Assembly: GCA_937872125.1 (NCBI GenBank)
Contig: CALMNY010000325.1
Location: 1-15,686, forward strand
Reading direction: 5' to 3'
Length of the DNA stretch: 15,686 nt
From: an uncultured Candidatus Competibacteraceae bacterium
GTDB taxonomy: Bacteria > Pseudomonadota > Gammaproteobacteria > Competibacterales > Competibacteraceae
In this document: positions 1 to 7,700 of the stretch, in pieces
Layout of the letters: every line of letters starts with the position of its first letter
Position numbering within the stretch: the stretch's first letter is position 1
Position numbers and translations under genes: made by a program
Notes under the pieces: model-generated
Seen by the model: the letters and a program-made list of their open reading frames with translations, nothing else
What the model was told of the DNA's origin: nothing
Database searches by the model: none

Positions 1-444
1 TAGTTCCTCGGCCACCGCCTGAATGCGCGGCCCCGTGAACGGCTGCCCACGCGGCGCCATCACGGTCAGGGCCACCGTCATGGCCAACGCCGTTTCACCG
101 GTTTCCTGGCCAGCCGCCGGCGATTCCGATCCCGGAGAGGTAGGCGCGGCGTCCGTCTTGAATCCACGCTCGGCATTCTTCGATTCAATCGGCCGGATTT
201 CCACATCCACCAGAACCTTGTCGGCCAAATGATGATCCGGGGTAATCCGGCCCAACTCGCCAAAGTCATATTCGTTGAGCAGCGGATCCGGCGGCGGCGG
301 CTCGCCGAACACCACCGGATCTGTTTCCGGTCGGCGCCGGCGTTTGCCAATTTCATCCTTGATCCGGGATCGGATGCCCCAAAAATAGACCACAGCCACG
401 ACGATGGCTCCGATGCCCGCCAACAGCCACTGTGTTTTATCCAT
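1..444 (-). CDS. zipA: Cell division protein ZipA, N-terminal 148 residues (3' end outside window)
   Basis: ZipA is an inner-membrane protein that tethers FtsZ polymers to the membrane and helps assemble the division septum. The reading frame starts at the ATG complementary to 442-444 and stays open to the window edge. Residues about 5-22 (WLLAGIGAIVVAVVYFWGI) form one N-terminal membrane anchor, followed by a basic stretch (KRRRR near 34-38) and an acidic, proline-rich linker. From about residue 122 the sequence enters the FtsZ-binding domain (TVMAPRGQPFTGPRIQAV), the typical first strand and helix of that fold. The missing remainder is most of the C-terminal domain. The gene follows smc on the same strand, the usual smc-zipA(-ligA) order in gammaproteobacteria. 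The ribosome-binding site is weak. A longer frame in another phase (78-569) is a shadow. Identification is firm from architecture and context; the low-complexity linker itself is not diagnostic. Confidence 0.9.
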   Translation of the reverse strand, partial: MDKTQWLLAGIGAIVVAVVYFWGIRSRIKDEIGKRRRRPETDPVVFGEPPPPDPLLNEYDFGELGRITPDHHLADKVLVDVEIRPIESKNAERGFKTDAAPTSPGSESPAAGQETGETALAMTVALTVMAPRGQPFTGPRIQAVAEEL

Positions 445-552
445 ATTGCTCTGTCACAAAAGTCCCGGATTGCGCCAACCGCAACCCTCATTACGCCAAG
501 GAACGCCAAACCCCCATCGCCGCACATGCGGGACAGGGGCCAAATTCTGCTG

Positions 553-581
553 TTTATACTGAAATCCACGCGCTTTCACAA
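553..581 (-). promoter_or_regulatory. Predicted sigma-70 promoter for zipA
   Basis: On the minus strand TTGTGA (576-581) and TATAAA (553-558) are separated by exactly 17 bases, close to the sigma-70 consensus. This lies in the 155-base gap between the smc stop and the zipA start and would give a leader of about 100 bases. The leader contains a GC-rich imperfect hairpin at about 511-539 (CCGCA/TGCGG core with flanking CCCC/GGGG). It suggests zipA can be transcribed independently of smc. The assignment rests on motif match only. Confidence 0.5.
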
Positions 582-599
582 ACACCGTTTCCCGCCGGA

Positions 600-3500
600 C
601 TAAGCAACCGCCGCCAGGCGCGCCGCCTCCGCGACATCCACCGCCACCAGCCGCGATACCCCCGGCTCCTGCATGGTCACACCCGCCAAATGGTGGGCAA
701 TTTCCATGGTGGCTTTATTGTGGGTGATAAAGATGAATTGCACCCGTTCCGCCATTTCCTGGACCAGCGCGCCAAATCGGCCAACGTTGGCCTCGTCCAG
801 CGGGGCGTCCACTTCATCCAGCAGGCAGAACGGCGCCGGATTGAGCTGGAAAATGGCGAACACCAGCGCAACCGCGGTCAATGCCTTTTCCCCGCCCGAC
901 AACAGGCTGATCGAACCGATCCGCTTGCCGGGCGGTTTGGCCATGATCGTCACCCCAGCATCGAGCGTATCCTCGCCGGTCAGTTCCAGATGCGCCTGGC
1001 CACCGCCAAACAACCGTGGGAACAGTTCACCCAGCCCAGCGTTCACTCGCTCGAACGTTTCACGAAAGCGGGTCCGGGTCTCGCGGTCCATCTTGCGCAT
1101 GGCGTTTTCCAGGGTGGCCAGCGCCTCCAGCAGATCCGCGTTCTGCGCATCGAGATACTGTTTGCGTTCGGACATCTGGGCCAATTCTTCGATAGCCGCC
1201 AGATTGATTGCGCCCAACCGCTGAATGCGCCGCTCGATCTGTTCCAGTTGCGTCAGCCAGTCGCTTTCGACCGCCGTCGCCGGCAGGTCAGGCAACACCG
1301 CTTCCGGTGTGGTTGCCAGTTCATGCACCTGCTCCAGAAGATTGTGCTGGCGAATCCGCGCCTCGCCCACCGCCAGCCGCCGTTCCTCCAACGCGCGACG
1401 CAGCGTTTCGGCCTGGCGTTCGCAGCGCCCACGCGCCTGCTCGCCGGCCTGCAATTCCGCGTCCTGAGCATCCAGGCTCTGGCGCGCGTCGCGCAGTTCC
1501 GCTTCGAACGCGAGGCGCCGTTCCAAAGCCGTCGCCAATTCCTGCTCGACAGTGGTCAGGCTCGCCTCGGCCTCGGCAGCGGACGACTCCGTCAGCAGTC
1601 GTTCCCGCTGCGCCAAAAGCTGATCGCGCTGCGCCGCCAGCCGCGCCAACGCCTGATCGGCAGCCACGGTGCGCGCCCGCACGGTCTCCAGTTCCACCGT
1701 CCAGCGGGCCGCGTCCTGGCGGGCGATCTCCGCCCGCTCCCGGCAGGCGCGCAGTTCCGTGCGCCACTGTTCCCGCTGGACGTTCAATTCGTCCTGTTCC
1801 GCACTCAGGCTTTCCAGAGTCAGCAACGCCTCTTCCAGCCGCGTCCGGGCCTGCTCGACCTGGTCTCGGTCCTGCTCGACCTGTTCCGCCAACTCTGCGA
1901 TTTCCCCCGCCAGCGCCGCGCAGCGGGCGTGCGCCTGTTCCGCCCGCGCCCGCGCCGCATTCAGCCGCCCCTGCGCGGCGACGTGATCGCGGTGCCCCTG
2001 GTTCACCGCCTGTTGCGCGGCGCGGCGCTCCTGCTCCAGTTCCCGCTGTCGCTCCCGCAGGCGCTCCAGTTCCGCCTCCGCCTGCGCCAGCAGCGCTGTC
2101 TCTTCCGTCAGCGTCGCCTCCAACTGGCGGATTTCCCGCTCACGCGCCAGCACGCCCGCATCAGTGCCGCTACGCGCCAGCCGCAGCCAGTGCCGCCCGC
2201 ACAATACCCCCTCGGGCGTCGCCACGGTTTCGCCCACCCGCAACCCGGCGCGCTGCGCCAGCGCCTCGGTCAGACTGGTGGCGACGCGCACGCCGTCCAG
2301 CAGGGCGGAGAGCGGCTCCGGCGCGCGCACCCGGCTTGCCAGCGCAACGGCTTCGGCGACCAGGGGCGGCCCGGCGGGCGGCGCAGGCTCCAGCAGGGTC
2401 AATCGCCCCTGCCTCAGGTCAGGCAGCGCCGCCCCTGGCTCATCCAGGCTCGCTACGCAAACGGCGTCCAGCCAACCCGCCAGCGCCGCTTCCGCCGCCT
2501 TCTCCCAGCCTGGCTCCACCTCCAACTGCTCCGCCAGGCGCGGCGCGTCGGCCAGCCCCTGAGCGTGCAACCACTGGTGCAACGTCTCATCGTGTCGTCC
2601 CAGCGCCGCTTCCTGCAACGTGTGCAATGACGCCAGCCGGCCCCGGCCGGTTTGCGCCCGGTCGCGCGCTTCCCGCACCCGCTGACTGGTTTGGCGCTGC
2701 GCGTCTCCGGTCGCGGCGATAGCCGTCTCGGCGGCGGCCAGGGCCTCATGGGCGCAGCGCAGCGCTTCCGCTGCGTCCTGTTCCGCCGCGTTCAACCCGG
2801 TCAATTCGCGCTCGAATTCATCCGCGGCCAGTTGCTCCGCTTCGAGTTGCAACCGCTCCAGGCGCCGCTCGCCTTGCAAGCCATGCCGCTCCCCCTGCTC
2901 GATCCGGGCGCGCTCCACTTCAACCTGCCGCCACACCTCAGCCCGTCGCTGGCTAAACTCTTCCCAGGCCGCCTGTGCTTCCCGCAGCGCCGTCTCCGCA
3001 GCGGCCAATGCCGCACCGGCGTCCACCTCGGCGGTCAAGGCTTGCGCCTGCGCCGGTTCAGCCATGGTCAACGCCGTCGCCAGCTCCTCTCGCAGCCGCC
3101 GATCCGCGTCCCATTGCGCCTCAGACTGCGCCAGCGCCGCCTCGGTCTGGCGGCTGGTTTCCTCGCGCCGCCGCTGCAAATCGCGCCGGTGTTGCAAAAA
3201 CTGTTCAAGCCGACTGATCTCCGCGCCGGCCTGGTAACAACGGCCTTGAACTTCGTTAAACCGGTCGTTCAACTCCGCCCGTCGCGCCCGGCCCACTTCC
3301 AGTCCGGCCTCCAACCGACGCTGCTCGGCCAATGCCGCTTCCAGCGCGGTTTCCTGCTGGCGCAGTTCGCGGGCGCGGTCCTGAAGTTCAGCCTCCAGGA
3401 GGCGCCAGCGCAGGGTCAGCAGTTCCGCCCGCAACCGCCGCTCGTGGGCGCGCAGTTCCCGATACTGCTCAGCAGCGCGGGCCTGGCGCTGCAAGTGCTG

Positions 3501-4115
3501 AAGCTGCCGGCCCAGTTCCTCGCGCACATCGTTGAGCCGGTCGAGGTTGTCACGGGTATGGCGGATGCGGGTTTCGGTCTCGCGGCGACGTTCCTTGTAT
3601 TTGGAAATGCCCGCCGCCTCCTCCAGAAACACCCGTAATTCTTCCGGCCGGGCTTCGATCACCCGCGAAATCATGCCTTGTTCGATAATGGCGTAGCTGC
3701 GCGGCCCCAGGCCAGTGCCCAGAAAGATGTCGGCGATGTCGCGGCGGCGACAGCGCGCGCCATTAAGAAAGTAACTGGACTGGCCATCGCGGCTGACGAC
3801 CCGCCGAATGGCGATTTCACCGTAGCTGGCCCAGGGACCACCCAACCGCCCCTGGCTGTTATCGAACACCAGTTCGATGGACGCCTGGCCCACCGGTTTG
3901 CGGCTGGCCGAGCCGTTGAAGATGACGTCGCTCATCGTCTCGCCGCGCAGGCTGCGGGCCGAGCTTTCGCCCATCACCCAGCGCACGGCGTCAATGATAT
4001 TGGACTTGCCACAACCGTTGGGACCGACGATGCCGACCAGGTCGCTGGGCAAACGCAGCACCGTCGGGTCCACAAACGATTTGAACCCGGCCAGCTTGAT
4101 CGTGCTCAACCGCAT
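600..4115 (-). CDS. smc: Chromosome partition protein SMC (condensin ATPase)
   Basis: SMC dimerises into a ring-shaped ATPase that, with ScpA and ScpB, extrudes DNA loops and helps segregate the chromosome. The 1171-residue length is normal for the family. The N-terminal head carries the Walker A motif GPNGCGKS (31-38) and a Q-loop (Q146). Long glutamate/arginine/alanine-rich coiled-coil arms span about 165-510 and 655-1020, separated by a globular hinge at about 515-650. The C-terminal head has the ABC signature LLSGGEK (1071-1077), the Walker B motif with D1100-E1101 (PFCLLDEVDAPLD) and the switch ITHNK (1130-1134). All catalytic motifs are intact. The start ATG is followed directly by the classic MRLSTIKLAGFKSF opening; the ribosome-binding site is weak. 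It lies 27 bases after chpC on the same strand and could be read through from the pil-chp genes. Long antisense frames here reflect high GC content. Confidence 0.98.
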   Translation of the reverse strand: MRLSTIKLAGFKSFVDPTVLRLPSDLVGIVGPNGCGKSNIIDAVRWVMGESSARSLRGETMSDVIFNGSASRKPVGQASIELVFDNSQGRLGGPWASYGEIAIRRVVSRDGQSSYFLNGARCRRRDIADIFLGTGLGPRSYAIIEQGMISRVIEARPEELRVFLEEAAGISKYKERRRETETRIRHTRDNLDRLNDVREELGRQLQHLQRQARAAEQYRELRAHERRLRAELLTLRWRLLEAELQDRARELRQQETALEAALAEQRRLEAGLEVGRARRAELNDRFNEVQGRCYQAGAEISRLEQFLQHRRDLQRRREETSRQTEAALAQSEAQWDADRRLREELATALTMAEPAQAQALTAEVDAGAALAAAETALREAQAAWEEFSQRRAEVWRQVEVERARIEQGERHGLQGERRLERLQLEAEQLAADEFERELTGLNAAEQDAAEALRCAHEALAAAETAIAATGDAQRQTSQRVREARDRAQTGRGRLASLHTLQEAALGRHDETLHQWLHAQGLADAPRLAEQLEVEPGWEKAAEAALAGWLDAVCVASLDEPGAALPDLRQGRLTLLEPAPPAGPPLVAEAVALASRVRAPEPLSALLDGVRVATSLTEALAQRAGLRVGETVATPEGVLCGRHWLRLARSGTDAGVLAREREIRQLEATLTEETALLAQAEAELERLRERQRELEQERRAAQQAVNQGHRDHVAAQGRLNAARARAEQAHARCAALAGEIAELAEQVEQDRDQVEQARTRLEEALLTLESLSAEQDELNVQREQWRTELRACRERAEIARQDAARWTVELETVRARTVAADQALARLAAQRDQLLAQRERLLTESSAAEAEASLTTVEQELATALERRLAFEAELRDARQSLDAQDAELQAGEQARGRCERQAETLRRALEERRLAVGEARIRQHNLLEQVHELATTPEAVLPDLPATAVESDWLTQLEQIERRIQRLGAINLAAIEELAQMSERKQYLDAQNADLLEALATLENAMRKMDRETRTRFRETFERVNAGLGELFPRLFGGGQAHLELTGEDTLDAGVTIMAKPPGKRIGSISLLSGGEKALTAVALVFAIFQLNPAPFCLLDEVDAPLDEANVGRFGALVQEMAERVQFIFITHNKATMEIAHHLAGVTMQEPGVSRLVAVDVAEAARLAAVA

Positions 4116-4142
4116 GAGAACAAAGCGTAAACCTCGCGCCGA

Positions 4143-4610
4143 TCAGGCCCGGTGAACCAGGGGCTGCAACACGGCCTCGATGGCGTCCAAATCCGGAATG
4201 ACGACTGACTGGTCCTGATACTGGGCCCAGTTCAGTACGCCCGGCCGGTTCAAATCGGCCACAGCGGGATCCAAAGTGATTTCCTGGCGTTGCAGATCCA
4301 GCGGCCGCGGCACCGAGGTGCTGAGGATGCCAAAATACGGCAGCCGGGAATCCGAACCCAATGCATTGACGAAAAGAATCCGGGAATTAAGATCGGCCTC
4401 GGGCGTCACTCGAAAAATCAGCCGGCCCAGACTGACCAGCGGCGTCGTCAGATTGCGCCACAACATGGCGCCGACTACCCAATGGGGCGCTGCTTCAATC
4501 CGCAGCGGCGTCGCAAAGGGCAACACCTCGACAACGAGGCTGTTGGGCAGGATGAGCTGCCCGCCTTGCACCGCAATCAACAGGCAGCGTAGGTTCGAGG
4601 AGGCGTTCAT
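4143..4610 (-). CDS. chpC: CheW-like adaptor of the Pil-Chp system (ChpC type)
   Basis: This 155-residue protein is a single CheW-like domain, the adaptor fold that couples receptors to a CheA kinase. Visible hallmarks are an opening strand (LRCLLIAVQGGQLILPNSLVVEVLPF), the segment WVVGAMLWRNLTTPLVSLGRL corresponding to the CheW 'G..wRG..iPvidL' region, and a final strand around QSVVIPDLDAI. It lies directly downstream of the chpA kinase, where P. aeruginosa carries chpC, so ChpC is preferred over PilI for this copy. The domain is divergent: the usual WRG glycine is asparagine (WRN). No purine-rich ribosome-binding site is visible; the start codon abuts a heptanucleotide repeat containing further ATG triplets that run into stops. 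Assignment as a CheW-like protein is firm, while the specific symbol rests on synteny. Confidence 0.82.
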   Translation of the reverse strand: MNASSNLRCLLIAVQGGQLILPNSLVVEVLPFATPLRIEAAPHWVVGAMLWRNLTTPLVSLGRLIFRVTPEADLNSRILFVNALGSDSRLPYFGILSTSVPRPLDLQRQEITLDPAVADLNRPGVLNWAQYQDQSVVIPDLDAIEAVLQPLVHRA

Positions 4611-4659
4611 GGATCAGGGGTCATGGGTCATGGGTCAGGGATTAGAGGCCAGCGGTCAG
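4611..4659. repeat. Degenerate heptanucleotide tandem repeat (consensus GGGTCAG)
   Basis: Seven consecutive 7-base units can be read: GGATCAG, GGGTCAT, GGGTCAT, GGGTCAG, GGATTAG, AGGCCAG, CGGTCAG. The central three are nearly perfect and the outer units are degenerate. The array ends directly at the chpC start codon (4608-4610). On the minus strand it reads CTGACCC/ATGACCC and supplies two extra ATG triplets upstream of the gene. It resembles the short heptameric repeats scattered through some bacterial genomes. Confidence 0.75.
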
Positions 4660-4702
4660 GCCACCGACAGAGGACAGGAGTCCAGCAAAAATCCTGGCCT
4701 CT
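4644..4702. repeat. 9-bp inverted repeat in the chpA-chpC gap
   Basis: AGAGGCCAG (4644-4652) and its exact complement CTGGCCTCT (4694-4702) are separated by 41 bases. The left arm overlaps the heptad repeat. The RNA could form a long stem-loop between chpA and chpC with a small inner GGAC/GTCC hairpin. There is no T-run, so this is not a standard intrinsic terminator. Its function is unknown. Confidence 0.4.
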
Positions 4703-4723
4703 GCAATGGCCGGCTGTCCCCCA

Positions 4724-7700
4724 TCATACAATCAACTCCTGGGCGTGCTCGCCGAAAATCTGGCGAATCGACCGCATCAACTGCTCTTCCTGATAAGGCT
4801 TGGTCAAATAATCGTTGACGCCCAGTTTTATCGCCCGTTCGCGGTGTTTATCGCCACCGCGCGAGGTCACCATAATGATCGGCAAATGCGCCAGCGTGGC
4901 CTGGTTGCGAACGTGCGCCAGCACCTCGAAGCCATCCATCCGCGGCATCTCGATATCGAGAATCGCCAGATCAGGCACCTGAGTCTGCAACATCGCCACG
5001 GCATCCAGGCCATCCTTGGCGGTAATCACCCGGAGATTATGCCGTTCCAGAATCCGGGCCGTAACCTTGCGCATGGTGATCGAATCATCAATGACCATGA
5101 CGCTGAGCTTCTCGGGCCGCGTTTCCTGGCGCGCCGCGCGCAACGCCCGACTTTCGGCCTGCTTCTGCGCCTGGGAACCGATGTTGCGCACCAGGGCCGC
5201 CAGTTCCAGCACCACCACCACCCGGCCATCGCCCAGCACCGTAGCCCCGGAGATACCGGGCACGCTACTGAACTGGGGACCAACGGGCTTGACAATGATT
5301 TCCTGATTGCCCATCACCGCCTCTACTTGCAGGGCGGCGCTGGCCTCGGCGCTGCGGAACAGCAGCGCCGGCGGACGACGATCTGCGACTTCCTCAAAGG
5401 GTAGAATCTGCTCGCTGCCAACCAGAATACCGAGGTTATGAATGGGATAGCTGCGGCGATCACGCTGGTACTGGACCTGCTCGCCCCCCAGATAGGACTG
5501 GAATTCCTTCTCATTGAGCCGAGTGACCAGTTCGATGCTCAATAAAGGAATAGCGAACAGGCTGTTACCCGCCTGCGCCAGCAGCGCCTGGGTCACGGAC
5601 AGCGAGAACGGCAACCGGATGATAAAGCGGGTGCCCTGGCCCGGCTCGGTCTGGATTAACAAGGCGCCGCGCATGGCGCGAATCGCCTCGTTCACCACGT
5701 CCATGCCCACGCCCCGCCCGGAAATCTGGGTCACCGTAGCGGCGGTGGAAAAACCGGGGCGCAGCAACAGGGCGATCAACTCGTCCTGCGTTGCCGGCTG
5801 GCCAGGCAACAACAACCCCTTTTCCGTTCCCTTGGCCCGGATCGCCTCGAAATTAAGGCCGCCGCCATCATCGCTCAACTCCAACACCAGTTCTGCGCCT
5901 TCCCGACGCAAGCTGAGATTAATGGTGCCAATCTCCGATTTGCCGGCGACCCGGCGCCGCTCCGGGGTCTCGACGCCATGGGCCAGCGAATTGCGCAGCA
6001 TGTGCTCCAGAGGCGCCACCATGTTTTCCAGCACGGTGCGGTCCACTTCCGATTCCTCGCCACCGACCAGCAGTTCAGCGCGCTTGCCCAGTTCCTGGGC
6101 TGCCTGCCGCACCACTCGCCGCAACCGGGGAATCACGCTGCCAAATCGCACCATGCCGGTGCGCATCAATCCCTGTTGAATTTCCTTGTTCACCTTGCTC
6201 TGCTGGTCCAGCAAGGTGGTGATTTCGCGGGCATGTTCGCCCAAAGTGTTGCCAACGTTGCCCAGGTCATCGGCGATTTCCATCAGCGACCGACTCACCT
6301 GCTGCAGCTCGGTGAAACGATCCAGCTCCAGGGGATCGAATTCCAGTTGATGCGCTGCGACGCCCTGATCCTGCCGGGACTGGATGCGGGCTTCGGCTTG
6401 AGTGGAGAGTTGGGTCACCTGCCGGCGCAGCCGAGAAATGGTCTGCTCCAGCTCGTTCAGATTGAAACTCATGGCGCCGACGCCCTGATCAATGCGGGCG
6501 CGGAAGATACTGCTTTCGCCCATCTGGTTGACCAGGTTATTGAGCAACGCGGCGCTGACCCGGATGCTGTCGGCGGGCGTGGCGGCCGGTGCGGCGGCGG
6601 CCTTTTCCACCGGCGCCGGCGCAGCGCCAGCAGGCGCCTTCGGGGCAACCACGGGCGCAACAGTGGGCGCCACCGGTTGCAACGCCTCCACCGGCTGGCC
6701 GCCAAACGCTGTTTGCAGTTCGTCAACCAACGTTTGCGGCGCTACTGGCCGTTCGCCCTTGACGACCTCGGCCAACAGTTGATGGAGGCCATCCAGAGCG
6801 TGCTGCAGCGTATCCAGCACGGCGGAAGAGGCGCGCTCCCCTCCCTTGCTCAGGATTTCCAGCACCGATTCGGCGGCATGCGCCAGGTCGCCGACCGCCA
6901 TGATGCCCGCCATGCGCGAACCGCCCTTGAGCGTATGCATCTCGCGGCGCAGATTGTTGAGCAGATCAACGTTATCCGGTTCACCGCGCAATTGCCGCAA
7001 AATGAGGTCGCTGGAATCGAGCACCTCGGCCGCCTCGATCTGAAAGACCTGGACCAGTTCCTGGTCCAGTTCGGTCAGCGGCCGCAAGGTTTGGGGTTCA
7101 GGAACTTCCGCCGCCTCTTCAGGAATCGCAACCAGGGCCGCAGGGGCCGCCTCAACCGCTTGGCCGGCCGCCACCCCATCCGCCAGACGGTGCAAATCGG
7201 CGATCAAATCAGTCGCCTTCGTTGGACTCGTTCCGCTGGCGGCTTCCGCCAGCATTCGGTTGAGGCGATCCAGGGTGTTCTGCAAGGCATCCAGCACGAC
7301 CGGCAGGGCGGGCTGACCGTTTTTACTCAGAGCATCCAGCACTGATTCAGCCGCGTGGGCCAGATCGCCGACGGTCATAATGCCCGCCATGCGCGAACTG
7401 CCCTTGAGCGTGTGCATACCGCGGCGCAGATCGTTCAGCAAATCCACGCGGCCCGGCTCGATGCTCAACTGTTGCACGATCGCATCGCTGGCGTCGAGAA
7501 TCTCGGCCGCTTCGTACTGGAAAATCTGCGCCAGTTCGGGTTCCACCGCCGGCGGCGCAAGCGGCTCTGGCATCGCCACGGCTGGCGCCACGACGGGAGC
7601 CGCCTCGACCGGCAGCGGCGGTTGAACCGGCGTCGGGACCGTTTCGAACGGTGGCGCGCGCAACAACGCCTCGGCGCGTTCGGTCAGCCGGTTCAGCGTC

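Noticed and set aside
511..539. Intrinsic terminator after smc
   Set aside because: The hairpin is GC-rich but interrupted and is followed by only three T residues. It also lies downstream of the zipA promoter, so a terminator there would block zipA.
78..569. 163-residue minus-strand frame over zipA
   Set aside because: It is out of phase with zipA, whose frame shows the membrane anchor and FtsZ-binding domain; this one shows no domain.
432..2630. 732-residue plus-strand open frame
   Set aside because: It is antisense to smc, rich in Arg/Gln/Pro with no recognisable domain, and arises from the GC-rich coiled-coil codons of the true gene.
1208..2722. 504-residue Pro/Ala/Arg-rich plus-strand frame
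   Set aside because: It is another antisense shadow of smc with extreme low-complexity composition and no start signal.
4611..4659. CRISPR array
   Set aside because: The repeat unit is seven bases with no spacers.
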